From Vesta saturnalis (Eukaryota > Arthropoda > Insecta > Coleoptera > Lampyridae): a stretch of 64,000 nucleotides of DNA. The notes beneath the pieces are model-generated. The model ran no database searches. It saw only the letters and a program-made list of their open reading frames with translations, and had not been told where the DNA came from. The stretch lies in NCBI GenBank assembly GCA_036346205.1, contig JARFJB010002472.1, forward strand, positions 2,038,501-2,102,500. Reading direction: 5' to 3'. The position numbers and the translations under genes were made by a program. This document shows, piece after piece, positions 10,420 to 23,580 of this stretch. The first letter of the stretch is position 1. Every line of letters starts with the position of its first letter.

Positions 10420-12446
10420 TACCGTCTTAAAGTACAGTATTCAAGTTTCAAAAAAATGCACCTGTAAAGTTTCACTATCACATTTTAAACTAGAGTTATT
10501 GGTCTCTGAAACATGACAAAAAAGTAAAATTTTTTGAATTTTTTTGGATTTTATGTACAAAAAATAGGTAAGTTTTTTTGTGACCACCCTCTTTCATAAC
10601 CCACGAGCCGCAACTGAAACTAATGTATTGTTTAAAAATATATTCACAATTTTGATCCTATCAATTACATCTATTTCTTATCCATGGCTTGTTACATAAT
10701 TACCCTGGCTTGTGCTACGTTTCTGGCGAGTATGTACTAACTAGCAACTCGCTTATTATATGCGAAGTGGTTAGCTTATGCGCAATTCTGTTCTAATGAA
10801 AAACTTATTTAAAGTTTTGCTTTTTATTTGTGAACTGAAATGTGTAAAAATGTATAACACAGGATATTAACTCTTTCAGGTATTAGTAAGTCAACTTTAC
10901 GTTTACGAGTAGTTAAAATATGATGTGATGATTGTGACCTAACACACAGGTCAATTTTAATTTCTGATGCGGGTTTGTGTTTCACATGAAATAAAAAAAA
11001 AACGGAATGCTAGTAATCTTAAATAACGGAAATGAGTGCAGTGTATGTTCCCAATTGTTGAATTGTATAGTTCTAACGCACATTTATAAGCCAAATTTTG
11101 TGGAAGAGTACGATAGGTATACTTATCAGTGATGTACTCTGACTAAGCAGAAGCGTGCAGCGTAGCTGGGAAATTTTTTGATTTATTATTTTAATTTATA
11201 TAAATAAAAAAATAAATATAACAGTATAAAAAGCAGTGAATCTCATCAGTCATTTAATTTCATCAGCAACTTCAATGTGAGTTCTTATCGAAAAGTTTCG
11301 TTACATCCTTTTCAATGTGTTTATCGAAACAACGAAGTTTTTGTTATGGTAATATCTTATCCTACTACTGAAAGTTCATACCTAATAGCATGTATCTAAG
11401 ACGAAGTAAGAAGGTCTCAATCCAATCCATCAATAAGACTTTTCACGCATTTGACGGATTGTAGAGGCGGATTTGAAGTAGATCATCGAATGGATCACTC
11501 AGCACTGTCTCTGAAGCGTTTCTGTTTTGTATTGTAACGTGGATAAAGCTCGTTGATATAGGTTTGACAGTTATGATATTCATTCCTAGGTTGAATTTTG
11601 TTATTTATATATTGATTTGCATTTCAATTCCGATGTAATAAATATCTTTTACCGTAAGTTGCAAGGGTAACACATATCGTTTGGTCATAATATAGAATAC
11701 CAATCCATACCCTTTGTATTTGATTACGGTGTAAGTAATGTTAACACAGTTTAATTAACGTATTCTAAAATTAGCCTTACTTTTAATTTTAACTTTTGAA
11801 TGCAATATCACAAATCGGTTATTTCAACTGCACCACATCTTATCTGATGCTGATACTGCAATTGTACTGCATTTGCCATATTGCTATTACTATTAGTGAC
11901 GTTACAAAACTTTTCTTAATTTCTTACTGTGAAATAAATTTGTGATATTTTCTGACATAAATGATTCACTCATTAATAGTTATGTATTGGTCAACTTTAG
12001 ACTAAATCTCCTTTGCTCCGGAGCAATTTACCACCACCGTAATAGACACGATTTGTGTTGTTCTTCGAGAAGGTTTGGAAGCCATTATGTGACGATTTTA
12101 CAAATTTTGCTGGCATAAAACTCTCCAAAATAAACCCTACAATTACGTACAAAGTACTTGTAACAAGATATGAAAGTTTTTAATACCTTCACGCTTACTT
12201 TAAGTAACCTACTTTAAAAACTGTCAACACTAATTAATAATACAAACGTAAAAGATTTACAGTTTTATAATGAATTGCAATATTTGAAATAGAGAATGCA
12301 CACAATTCTCGTACTATGGTTTTAAGCATGGGCGCTTTACTTTAGACTGCAATACTATCTTATTAAGTTATTTACTGACCTCAGGACATTATATGAGTTT
12401 CTACGCAGATTTTAACACGATGGCTACTATTTCGCTTGTATAATAT
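10420..12446. other. No gene recognised
   Basis: AT-rich DNA, dense in stops on both strands. No domain, RNA gene or clear repeat was recognised. Confidence 0.4.
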
Positions 12447-13200
12447 ACAGGGTCGTTCCCTTTATGGAAAACCTAGGTGCACAATTGATCACATAGATAC
12501 AAACAATCGATCAAGTTTGAAAGTTTCCAACATATAGTACGTTTTGTATATTTTAGCAGCTACATATTTATTGGTCGCTTTGTTCTTTTCAGAGGAACAT
12601 ACTGCTTGAGACTGGATGTTCGTTTAAACTTTATCAACATAATACAGCTTTTCCGCCAATTCGGGCTTATTCAACCAGCACCATAAGCTAAGGTAACGGA
12701 GACAATCCTTGAAAGAAAACACCCGTTGTTCAGTTCATTACAAGCATTGTCCACTAGGCTGAGATGAGTTGGTTTCATTGGGGCGTGGTGATCGGCATTT
12801 CTACCATAGTTACATGGCCCTCAAAATAAGAAACCAACAGATAGAAAAATTTGGAAAGATGCCGTGGCTATAAGTTACAGGTTGGAAAGCGCACAATAGC
12901 ATATTAAAAAACAAGTTTCATAAGATCAGTCTTGAAGTACCAATTCGAGTAAAAAAAAATTTAAGTAAAATAAAGAATGAGTGCTTTAAGGTCTTAGGAA
13001 ACATGTTTTTTATGCTACTTTTTGTAATTTGCCCTTTTTATGCCGTTTTTACATTAGTTGATTTAGGGATTCTTGTGGCGGTTGGTAATATCTTAATTTT
13101 AAAACTGAAAATTTAATCTGGTCGCTTCTTGTTTTATCCAAATTGTGTAACAACACACGAAAATGAAAGGTAATCCAGACAATATTGCAAGTACGCCCCC
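12447..13200. other. Possible decayed transposon with CAGGGTCGTTCC end
   Basis: TATACAGGGTCGTTCCCTTT at 12,445 resembles a mariner-type terminus with its TA. The next 500 bp are slightly more GC-rich and contain a degenerate open stretch near 12,600-12,880. No catalytic motif and no opposite terminus were found, so the call is weak. Confidence 0.25.
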
Positions 13201-13850
13201 TGATACACGTCAATTGCTCACATTAAAGTATCCACTGAACGTATCCTGTTTTTGATACATTTTGTAAGAGTGACATGCATAATAATTCCGGATCAAGCAT
13301 AACCAACCTAAAAATTTTCGTAAAATGATCCATGAATTAGCGGCTATAATGACATCGGAGATAATGTCGCTTTTCTAAATATGTTTATTAATGAATCAAA
13401 ATTAAAGCAAATTACCATAAACATTTAGGGCACAGGATTTATGGTCAATCCCTCTATAAGTATACAAACTAATATAAACAAATAAATGAAATAACATATA
13501 AACACCACAAACAAATCTTACATTAAAAGTTATCTGTAACAAACAACTTTATGCCTACGTGCAATAAACATTAACATCATTGTTTTAATGGTATCTCAAC
13601 TAAGCAAACTTCTAACTTCTAAGTTGAAATAGTAACCTACACATTCGATTAAATGGTTCGTTACGTACAAGGGTCGAGATGATTTTATTGAGAATAAGAA
13701 ACACGATTAATATTTACTTTAAATATGCTCAAAGTAATTCCCTTCAACAAAGGAACACTTGACCATTCTTTATCTCCACTGTTTAAAAGCTCACAATCTT
13801 CTTTCGGAATGCTTGAACTGCATCATTTTTCAGTCGAAACCTTATACACC
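13201..13850. other. No gene recognised
   Basis: AT-rich unique-looking sequence up to the start of the octamer array. Nothing recognisable. Confidence 0.4.
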
Positions 13851-14185
13851 GTGTGAGTGTGTGAGTGTGTGAGTGTGTGAGTGTGTGAGTGTGTGAGTGT
13901 GTGAGTGTGTGAGTGTGTGAGTGTGTGAGTGTGTGAGTGTGTGAGTGTGTGAGTGTGTGGAGTGTGTGAGTGTGTGAGTGTGAGTGAGTGTGTGAGTGTG
14001 TGAGTGTGTGAGTGTGTGTGAGTGTGTGAGTGTGTGGTGTGTGTGAGTGTGTGATGTGTGAGTGTGTGAGTGTGTGAGTGTGTGAGTGTGAGTGTGAGTG
14101 TGTGGTGTGAGTGTGTCGGTGTGTGAGTGTGTGATGTGTGTGGGTGTGTGTGAGTGTGTGAGTGTGTGAGTGTGTGAGTGTGTGA

Positions 14186-14226
<41 letters not shown>

Positions 14227-15390
14227 TGATGTGAGTGTGTGAGTGTGTGGAGTGGTGGTGAGTGTGTGTGTGATGTGTGAGTGTGTGGTGTGAGGTGAGT
14301 GTGTGTGTGTGTGTGTGATGTGTGTGGTGTGTGATGTGTGAGTGTGTGAGTGTGTGAGTGTGTGAGTGTGTGAGTGTGTGAGTGTGTGTGAGTGTGTGAG
14401 TGTGTGAGTGTGTGAGTGTGTGTGTGAGTGTGTGAGTGTGTGAGTGTGTGGTGTGTGTGAGTGTGTGAGTGTGTGAGGTGTGTGAGTGTGTGAGTGTGTG
14501 AGTGTGTGAGTGTGTGAGTGTGTGAGTGTGTGAGGTGTGTAGTGTGTGAGTGTGTGGTGTGTGAGTGTGAGTGTGTGAGTGTGTGTGTGTGTGAGTGTGT
14601 GAGTGAGTGAGTGTGAGTGTGAGTGTGAGTGTGTGAGTGTGTGAGTGTGTGAGTGTGTGAGTGTGTGAGTGTGTGAGTGTGTGAGTGTGTGGAGTGTGTG
14701 AGTGTGTGAGTGTGTGAGTGTGTGAGTGTGTGAGTGTGTGAGTGTGTGAGTGTGTGAGCGTGTGAGTGTGTGAGCGTGTGAGCGTGTGAGTGTGTGAGTG
14801 TGTGAGTGTTTGAGTGTGTCAGTGTGCGAGTGTGTGGGTGTGTGAGTGTGTGAGTGTGTGAGCGTGTGAGCGTGTGAGTGTGTGAGTGTGTGAGTGTTTG
14901 AGTGTGTCAGTGTGCGAGTGTGTGGGTGTGTGAGTGTGTGAGTGTGTGTGTGTGTGTGAGTGTGAGTGTGTGAGTGTGTTAGTGTGTGAGTGGTGAGTGT
15001 GTGAGTGTGTGAGTGTGTGAGTGTGTGAGTGTGTGAATTTGAGTGTGTGAGTGTGTGAGGTGTGAGTGTGTGAGTGTGTGAGTGTTTGAGTGTGTGAGTG
15101 TGTGAGTGTGTGAGTGTGTGTGTGAGTGTGTGAGTGTGTGAGTGTGTGAGCGTGTGAGTGTGTGAGCGTGAGTATGTGAGGTGTGTGAGGTGTGGTGTGT
15201 GTTGGTGTGGTGTGGGTGTGTGTGAGTGTGTGAGTGTGTGAGTGTGAGTGTGTGAGTGTGTGAGTGTGTGAGTGTGTGAGTGTGTGAGTGTGAGTGTGTG
15301 AGTGTGTGAGTGTGTGAGTGTGTGAGTGTGTGAGTGTGTGGGTGTGAGTGTGGTGTGAGTGTGTGAGTGTGTGAGTGTGTGAGTGTGTAT
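13851..15390 (+). repeat. TGTGTGAG octamer minisatellite, ~1.5 kb
   Basis: The A recurs every 8 bp for most of the array. Local variants include TGTGAGCG, TGTTTGAG, single-base deletions giving TGTGGTG, and short pure TG runs. One higher-order block of about 80 bp is repeated near 14,757-14,840 and 14,862-14,940 (TGAGCG, TGTTTGAG, TGTCAGTGTGCGAG, TGTGGG). The complement encodes a His/Thr/Ser/Leu repeat by chance, because 24 bp equals three octamers. Confidence 0.95.
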
Positions 15391-15823
15391 GTGCATGTGT
15401 GTGTGCGTGTGTGTGCGTGTGTGTGCATGCGTAGGTGCGTGCGTGTACTTATATGTGCGTTGCTTATACGCGTGTGTGTGTGCGTGTGTGCGTGTGTGCG
15501 TGTCTGTGCGTGTGCGTATGCGCAATGTTGCTTGTGTGGGTGGGTGGGTGTGTGTGTATGTGAGTGTGTGTGTGTATGTCTGTGTGTGAGTGTGTGCGCG
15601 TGTATGTGTCTATCTGTGTGTGTGCGTGTGTGTCTGTGCGTGCGTGTCTTTGTGGGTGCGTGTGTGTCTGGGTAAGTGGGTGTATGGATGTGTGCGGACG
15701 GATAAGTGTGGGGATGTGTGCTTGAATGGGCGTGTTGTGCATGTGCGTGGTGCGTGCGTCCGTGGATGAGTAAGCGCGTGTGTACGTGCGGGTGTATGTA
15801 TTGGTGGGTGCGTGCGTGTGTAC
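15391..15823 (+). repeat. Degenerate GTGTGC-rich continuation of the minisatellite
   Basis: GT-rich sequence with frequent C and A substitutions (GTGTGCGTG, GTGGGTGGG) lies directly after the octamer array. It reads as its mutated flank. Confidence 0.85.
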
Positions 15824-15999
15824 ACTTTTTAAGGCGATTGTTACAATTACAATTACGTAAATATTACAGGTTATAATATTTACAAAATCGCTTACCAATG
15901 AACTATACAATTTCTTTTGCGTAAACTTAAGTTTTATAACATATTATGTGAGAATATTACAACTTGTATTTTAGATGAACTGTCCTAGATACACATACA

Positions 16000-16243
16000 T
16001 GTGTGTGTATGTGTGCGTGTGCGGGTGATTACATGTGGGCATGTATGCGTGTGTGCCTGTGCGAGTGTGCATGTGTGGGTGTGGGTGTGAGTGAGTACAT
16101 GTGGGTGTCACTTGGTGTGCGTGCATGTGGGTGCGTGTCTGCGGGTGGGTGTGTATATTTTGTGGTGTGGGGGCGTGTACGTGAGTCCTCGTGCGTGCAC
16201 GTGTGTCGGTGTGTTGGGGTGTATGAGTGTGTGTGTGAGTGTG
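16000..16243 (+). repeat. Second degenerate GT-rich tract
   Basis: GTGTGTATGTGTGCG-like sequence is separated from the main array by about 175 bp of ordinary AT-rich DNA. It is probably a split part of the same expansion. Confidence 0.8.
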
Positions 16244-16560
16244 AATTCTAACACCAATATCAGCCGGATTAATAATATCTTGAAGTTGGTATTTAATGAA
16301 ATCAACTGCTTTGTCATATTTCATTTTAACAAAAACTTTAAATTTATTCTTTTTTCTTTTTGTCAAAAACTTTAAATTTATTCTTTTTGTCATGATTAAC
16401 AAGTTTATTTGATAAAACTTCGGAATAGAAGCTTTTGACTGTAAAGGGTTTTTCGGTGGTGGAAAGTGAAGCCTGCTCTCAACGAGCACCAATACAAAAA
16501 TTAAATTCGTTTGGAAATATTTTATATATACTGAGTTATAAGTTACGTTATTACTTTATT
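16244..16560. other. No gene recognised
   Basis: AT-rich, with an imperfect duplication of AACTTTAAATTTATTC at about 16,335 and 16,367. No gene is visible. Confidence 0.4.
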
Positions 16561-16749
16561 ATTTTTTGGGACCACTCCTGGACGGGTTCGGACACTGGTT
16601 GTTCGCTCCAGAGGTTCGAAACGGATTCGCGCGCCGCCCAAAGATAAGCTAATGTCCAGGCGGTCCAATCCTAAACGTCGGCAAACGGCTGCTCCAGATG
16701 CTATAGTGGAGGCATAATTCAGGGTGCTGTCCGCCGTTGGAAGATGTAC

Positions 16750-18770
16750 CTTAACCAAGATTAATTCGGTGAACGGCGGATACGAAACAGACAAAGGTCA
16801 CAGACTCCTTTGACAAACACATATCCTTCACGAAGGGTTGATGATGAACGAGCAGTGGGGCTAAGGCTGAACCTTGTGGTGCGCCTACTGTTGGTGTGAA
16901 CTTCTGGAATGTGGTTATGCCTAACCTGACCTTCACAGACCTGTCAGACAGGTATGAAAGAAGGAGTTGGACTAAGTTGGACTAAGTGGATTGGGATATT
17001 AAGTATTAGGGTTTTGTGTATTAGTCCGGCGTGCCAGACTTTGTCGAATGCCTCTATCGAGGAATGCTGCCTGGCAGCCGTTTTGGTGGTTAAGGATGTA
17101 TAGTTTGACTAGTGGATCGTGGCATGAGTGGCTGGATCTAAAGCCGAATTGGCCGTCTGGGATGAAGTTGTTGGCCTCGAGGTGGTCTCTTAGGCTTCTC
17201 GACATGATCGTTTATAGGCATTTGCCCATGCAGTTGGGTAGGGGTGTGGGTCTATATGAGGAGGATTGTGCGGGGTTCGAACGTGGTTTGGCCTTCATGA
17301 CAGTATGAGCGGATTTCCATTCTGTTGAAAAATATGAGAGTGATAGGCATTGGTTGAATATTTGGGTGATTTGTGTGATGATGGTTGGTGGTAGGTTTCG
17401 TCATATGAGGCCGTCTTGTTCGGGATAGAGTTTCTGCCTTTGCAGAGTATGTCGATTACCGTGTCTGGGAATATCGGGTTGAAGAATTGGTCTTCTTGAG
17501 TTGAGGGTATACGGGGCATCGTTGGGCTGTCTGAAATCCTCAAGGTTTTACTAGAGTTGAGCTTTTAGTTCGTTTTCGCACAACGGGTCGCCCGGAGTAG
17601 AGGATGTCTTTTAGATGTAGGCTGAATAAGTCATCCTTCTCCAGATCAGTGGTGATGATGTTACCTTGAGGGTCTAGTAGGTGGGAACGTGGTGTATTTT
17701 TCTATTTGGTGAGGACTTTGGACTTATGCCAGAAGTTAGGGCCGTCTCGATAGTCAAGATTGGAGCTTATGTGTATACAGTTCTCTTGCGTGGTTTTCTT
17801 TTAATTTTACTTGAGCGTTGAGTCAGTTGTACCAGGTTTTGAGAACTGGGTCTCTGTATGAATTATCTATAAATCTGTCTTTTTTGTTTGATCATGGTTA
17901 GTATGTGGGGGAAGTGGCTTTCTATTGATGCCAATTGTTTTTATCGAAATTGCCGTGTTTGCTGTGTCGGTTATGAGGTGTGTGAGTTCTCGTATTGATT
18001 TGTCTATGTTTTGTGGTGAATCTAGGTTGGCGTTGGGTAGGTTGTTGGTTATGTATTTGTTCAATAAGTCAAAATTTGCGTTTTTAAAGCCTCGCCTTGT
18101 GATCGTCGTTGGGGTAAGTGGAGGAGCTGGTCCGAATGTAGTATTGTTGAGGAGGTGATCTGATGTTATAGTTATTCCTAGGTGGCATTGGTTGTTGAAA
18201 TATTGGATTAACGTTTCGCGTGATATGGTGTATTATGCAGGTTCCGTGGTAACCAAAAGATGTGGACATCGTGTTTTCCGCCAGCCAGAGAGGCAAGCGG
18301 AGGAGAATAGGGGCTAATGTGTTCCCGTTAGGGTTGGTTAGTGTGTCACCGAATTGGGTGTGTCTAGCGTTAAGGTCCCTAGTAGTACAGCATTAGGGAG
18401 ATCGAAGATGAATTCTAATAATTGTACTGAGAGGGTGTTCTTTCCTGGTGGGTTTTAGTTTGATATGGCTGTTATTGGGGTGGCTGGTAGATGCACCGTG
18501 ACAGCAACGCACTCTAGGTGTTGAAGGTGCTGTGCTGATCTGCAACTGGTTGCGGTATATATAGTAATTAGGAAAGCTGTACCTTGGGTTCCTATGTTTT
18601 GAGTATTGTTGAGGAATGTCTTGCATTGTGAGATGTTGAGTGTGCTTCGTGTGATAATTTAGTTTCGGTTATAGCCAGTATTTGGATTTTGTCGTTCGTT
18701 AGTGGGTTTTTAATAACGGACGTTTCGGTCGAACGCCTCTTGCGTTAACTGTTCCGATTATCAGAGTCAT
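16750..18770 (-). pseudogene. Non-LTR retrotransposon ORF2: endonuclease and reverse transcriptase
   Basis: The endonuclease starts at 18,770 with TLIIGTVNARGV (conserved Asn). After a frameshift in an A-run it continues with ILAITETKLS (conserved Glu), and a SDHL motif lies near 18,150. A linker follows (SPQNIDKSIRELTHLITDTA near 18,000). The reverse transcriptase is recognised by GQFGFRSSHSCHDPLVKLY near 17,140, the start of the LDxxKAFD region just after it, SYLSDRSVKVRL near 16,940 and VGAPQGSALAPLL near 16,880. The FADD box and the C-terminal part were not found. The protein would nick target DNA and copy its own RNA. At least eight frame breaks are visible. Confidence 0.8.
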
Positions 18771-18839
18771 TGTACTTAAGGTTTAGGTATGGATGGGATG
18801 GTATTCGGGTTTCTTTAAGGACAGAGGATAGGGGCGGAT

Positions 18840-20346
18840 AACGTGACTCGTGTACCTATCCAGACAGAATACACGCGTAGGTTCAAGAACTCCGCTGCTG
18901 TCCGGTCGATCAGTTTCACGATTTACTCGCACTTATCAGGAAAGACCGCCATGATAGTAAACGAGTTCAATCGTAGGAATTCGTTGGTGCACAGGAAGTG
19001 TTCGACCGTGGAGTCGTCTGATTCGGAGGTGGAATCGGTAGTGGAGTCGATTTCGAGGGCGGTGTTGCTGACGGCTTTGGAAGGTGAGGGAATCTCTCGC
19101 CTCTTCTCACAGCGAAACTGAAAGTTGCGTTAGAGCCGCCGCCGTTGTCACACTTTGGCGTGGAAAGAGATTTACGTGTTTGGGATTTGTGGCTACCGCC
19201 ATAGGATGGGCTTTTGAAGGTTCGGGAGTGGGCCGCTCTACTGCTTGGTAGCCCAGCTGCGTACAGATAGAGCAGTATTTATGTATGGGTTTAGGGATGT
19301 GTGGTGACTAGCAGACGTATTGTCTGGAGAGCATCCAGACCCCCGAGGGGGGTTTTGGTGATCCGGATGGCGTGGGATACGTGTGTCAGGTCTATGGCCA
19401 ACCTCGCGGATGACCCAAGAGAAGGAAATGGTTTTGGGGTTAGTGGTGGAGAGGGAAGGTCTTGGTTTGGAGAGCTTCCGGAGCGTAACGGATGGGTTTC
19501 AAAGAGGTGTTGGATTTTGGTTTGTTTCGTTGACTGGGAAGGAAGTGGTGGTTACTGGGAGAGCGGTATGGGTGTGACTAGACCACGGTAGGTTGAGGGG
19601 AAGTAGGGATTGGTACAGTTGTTTTTGGGTTTTGAGGTTGGTAGGGATATTGCGGATGCAATATTTAGGGGTGAGGTTGGCGGTAGACCTCTACGGTAGA
19701 GGTATAGGAAGTGGAAGAGGTGTAGTATGAGAATGAGGTGGTTCGGGGGCGGGATATGGTGGGTGATTGGTGGGTAAGGGTTATAGGGGTTTGGGTGGTA
19801 AGGGTTGTCAGGGTTTGGGTGGTTATTATGGGTCCGGAAGTCCGAGCGGTTACGGTGGCGTACGTAGTCGGTGTAGCGCGTATGATGTAAGGGTGTGGTC
19901 GTAACTCGAGTGCATCTGTGAGTCTTGTTATTTCGGGGACGGGGTAGAACTAATGGAGGGCGGTTTTGTTAATAAGTTCAATAAACAACGCACGTTTTTT
20001 ATGTATTGTTATTAAATGTACTTTTTTGTGCCTTCCTCCTTCTTACGGTGTCCTTTCCTGTGTTTCCTGTCCCCGCTGTGTTGTCTTCTTGATTAGGTGT
20101 TGGTCCTAGGCGCTCTGCTACTTTTTTTGTTATCGGTGACTTCCTGAGTTATCCGCGGTGGCTGCTCTGCTCTTTAACGTTTAAATAATCGGTGTCTCCT
20201 TTTGTCTGTGCTGTTGGCCTCCGGCTTCTTTGTTTACCATTTCTTAATTTTCGTTGTCTGTTTAGAAGTGACAACTGCATTTTTTTCGAAACGGCGAAGA
20301 TCCCGAAGACCTGTAGACACTGTTGACGGTGGAGGTGAGAGTTCAA
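18840..20346 (-). pseudogene. Non-LTR retrotransposon ORF1 (Gag-like), decayed
   Basis: This lies immediately upstream of ORF2 on the same strand, with about 70 bp between. Translation in shifting frames gives a basic N-terminal part (20,346-20,150, rich in Arg, Lys and Gln), a Pro/Tyr/Thr-rich part near 19,900-19,700, a weak zinc-knuckle-like remnant (KYCSICTQLGY near 19,260) and a Ser/Thr/Asp-rich tail near 19,050. ORF1 proteins of this class bind the element's RNA. The assignment rests mostly on position and composition. Confidence 0.5.
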
Positions 20347-20515
20347 TTAAAAGTTGATCTCTCGCGCTCGTGTTCGTCTCTGTTCAAGCGTTTGTCAAAG
20401 AGCAAACAGCTTCGATCTATGCTAGAGCAGTAAGAACGAAAAGATAAAGATGGCCGCTCGCGCGACTCACCTATATAACGTCGGTTCGATTGTGAGGGGG
20501 GTCCTCTTGGAAATA

Positions 20516-21104
20516 CCTATGGTCAGCCACAAGCGTTGGAATTTATTTTAATTAAAGTTAAATTAATTATTGGTTTGATGATTATTTCAGCATTCTATAA
20601 ATATTGTTTATGAAATAACAGAACGCTTAATATAAAAAATCTGCTATTTTCTACAAAAAAATACGTAATTTTACATGATTCCTTAATTAATAATTACGCA
20701 TGCTTTTGTCTAGTTATAACTCGAAATTTACAGAAATGGGTTCCTTCTTGCACATATGTTAGCGGTTGGAATGTATTACTAAAAATAGATTCTTTTACAT
20801 AATGGAAACGAGATTGAAATTATCTATTGTAGTTATTTACCTGGTTAACGCTATAGAAATTATTGCAGGTTTAAGTTTCATTATTTATATCGAAAGTGTT
20901 ATTTAACAATGCAATTTTCCAAGAAATAAATCAATTAATTTATAATGATGGTGTTGCTTTTTAATTGCTTGCCTAATTACGTGTCTGTTAATTATATTGT
21001 TGGATTTTAAATTCTTTTTAATGTTAGGATGTACCTTTGCTTTGAACAGTTTCGCGTAATTAATCAACTCGGACATTTAAAATTTTGAAAAGTCAAAATG
21101 TCTC
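20516..21104. other. No gene recognised
   Basis: AT-rich DNA after the sharp composition drop at the 5' border of the retrotransposon. No coding or repeat feature recognised. Confidence 0.4.
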
Positions 21105-21445
21105 GACTGACAGAGCACACATGTGCAAACACTCGCACACATGCGCACATACGCGCGCCCTCGCGCACACACGTGCAAACACTCGCACACGCTCGCCCAC
21201 ACTCGAGCGCCTACGTGCGCACAAGCTCACACACGCACTGACACGCGCACACATGCGCACGCATGTGCGACCCGCACACGGTAAGCGCCCACATACATGC
21301 GCACACACGCGCGCTCGGATGCGTGTACACAGGCGCATACGCAGACATGCGCACACACGAGCACACACGCACGCGCTCGCGCACACACTTGCTCACGCAC
21401 ACAGATGCTCACGCACATGCACACGTGAGAAAAGTATACATACTT
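21105..21445 (+). repeat. CACACGCG-type degenerate purine-pyrimidine repeat
   Basis: Alternating CA/CG-rich sequence with recurrent ATGCGCACAC and CTCGCACAC blocks. Several overlapping open frames on both strands rich in His, Arg, Ala and Cys are by-products of the repeat. Such alternating tracts can adopt Z-DNA, but only composition is visible here. Confidence 0.85.
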
Positions 21446-23580
21446 ACATATGTGTATGTAGCTTGAAAGGTAAACATTAAAATACCACTGTATATAAATG
21501 TTGTGTTTCAGTAAGCCAATTAACTTTCTGATCATAATCGTTATGTACAAAAACTAAGATCTGTATGTATATAATAAAGTTGTTTGTTTGTTCTTTATGC
21601 ATTCCTAAACCGTTTATTCGATTGTGATGAGCTCAGATGATTGTCGTGATGCCAGGGTTATTAACTTTTGTCTCATAAAATGCGTTGCGGCTGGAGGGTA
21701 ATCAATAAACTGAGAAATGGGTAAACCATTTTTAATGAAATTTGGTATACAGGAGCTTTTGTGTATGACGTCATTTATTTACCTAGTACGGGGGATGATT
21801 TATCGATATGCTGGGAAGGGAGTGAACCAATTTTAATTACATTTGATATATAGAGGTTTTTTAAGCTAGGAGTGTTTTTGCATTATATAGTCCTCTTTTT
21901 ATAAAAATAAACTTAACAAACAGTAGGAAGTTAACCAAAACGTAACTATAAAGGCGATAATTGCCCACCGTTTGTGGGGGAATCATCCAAGCAAAACAAT
22001 CTACTTTGCAGCTTAATGTGAAGATAACTTTCAGTAAATGAACTAAACAAATACTTTAAATAAACTAAAAATCTATAAACATACCCAATTATATAAAGAT
22101 AACAAATGCATATCTTTACAACTGCATGAAATGCCAAGGCACAGTAGTAGAGGTTAACGAAGCCCACTGCAATAGAAGTTAAACAGAATAGTATCAGAGT
22201 TACAATGTTCAAGTGGTTAACACGCTGAAGTTTCCTTGCTAATAAGGCTAACAGTTAAGTTTAAGACACAGAACTTTGGAAATACCGGTTGCTATATAAC
22301 GCGCATCTTTTATTTTTTTGTTTCACAAACAGAACTTGGTCTGACAAGCTTAAACCGTTTAATTTACGTATATCATGAACTACTTGGATTTAGGAGGCTA
22401 AGAATTCTTGTAGAGCAATAGGAAAACCGAACTTTTGTTTGTATTCACAAACGACGTATTACCGATGTTTGCCAATCAATATACAAAGTTTGTGGAATTT
22501 ATTTAATAGTGGCATTCCAGCCGACTGTACCAGTACTTCCGGCAAATACACATCCTTACTTCCTTTTTTATTATTTTACACGAACATCTTGTAATACTTT
22601 GAAATATTGATAAAAACGTCTCAATATATTACGTTAGCTCGAACCGATCGTAACAAATAACTTTCAAGTTGTGATGGACCGTGGGAAAAATCTTATCCCT
22701 AACACCTGTCACCGTTCTGCAAATTTACGCTTAGGTTGTTCGTAAATCCGATTGGCAGTTGAAATTGACGACGCCATTTGCTATTAACATCGCACTTTTA
22801 CCAATTTCTAAATATAAAAGCATCCGCTTACAAAAATACCGTTAATTGCAACAAGCTGTTGACGAGAGCTAAAAAAAACGTTAGCAACACAAGTTTTATG
22901 TAACGACGATTATCCTACCAAACGTTACAAGTAGAAACAATAGGATTTTGTTAGTAATGAAGCGATTTTTAGATCTCAGCAAGCTGTGTCCGCTTAGCAC
23001 GTACTATATTACTTTGTTTTTCAAAAAAATATTAAACAGTTCTTGCACGGTTTTGCATTCAGCGAAAATACGTTCCTTTTCAACTTAATTTAAATTGTAC
23101 TTACTATTCTAAAAAAAACTCCAAAGCAAAGCTCTTTCATATTACGTTTCCTGGGATTAAATATTAAAAAATTGCTAATTTAAGTTACTTCATTTACAAA
23201 AATATGTGTTGTAAAGGGAATATAAAAGATACATTTAAAATGAAAAGCTTTTGTTGCGGATGCTCAACCCCTAGAGGCTCATTACTTTCTAGACGCATTT
23301 CTTCTCATGAAAGTTTACACCAAACCCCAATTCGATAGATTGAAAACTTTGTCCACGAGTTTGCTCTAGGACTATCACATTCTAAAGTGTACTTACACTA
23401 CATATAATTAAGTATTTATAGCATTTCTATTACCTAAGAGATAATGTGTTAAATAGAACTACTTTATAGTTTGTAACTTCGAGTTAAATTAGCCATACAA
23501 TGAGTGCTGTATTTGATGTAAATTAAATTAATGGAATATCTCAAACCAACGTAAAGGAGTTAAGAACCTACATAATATAC
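21446..23580. other. No gene; one retroelement-tail-like repeat near 21.6-21.9 kb
   Basis: At 21,735-21,765 and 21,829-21,865 a motif of the type TTAATGAAATTTGGTATACA occurs twice, the second copy diverged. Similar motifs are common in the 3' parts of insect retroelements, but the family was not determined. The rest is AT-rich without a recognisable gene. Confidence 0.35.

Larger units (their letters stand above)
16560..20515 (-). mobile_element. Jockey-like non-LTR retrotransposon, decayed
   Basis: A block clearly richer in G+C than its flanks reads on the minus strand as a two-ORF non-LTR retrotransposon: ORF1 (Gag-like) at about 20,346-18,840, then ORF2 with an AP-type endonuclease and reverse transcriptase from 18,770 to about 16,750. 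The 5' leader may reach about 20,515. The 3' end near 16,560 has a T-rich stretch on the plus strand, as expected for a short poly(A) tail. Many frameshifts and stops make it inactive. The jockey clade is inferred from domain order and RT motifs. Confidence 0.75.

Noticed and set aside
13783..15525. 580-codon open frame on the minus strand rich in His-Thr-Ser-Leu
   Set aside because: It is the translation of the 8-bp minisatellite. Three octamers make 24 bp, so an 8-residue peptide repeat appears with no stops. There is no independent coding evidence.
15367..16492. Several Cys/Val-rich or His/Thr-rich frames in the GT-rich tracts
   Set aside because: They overlap on both strands and follow simple-sequence composition only.
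21085..21480. 131-codon His/Arg/Ala-rich frame
   Set aside because: It lies entirely within the CACACGCG repeat, with equal-length frames on the other strand.
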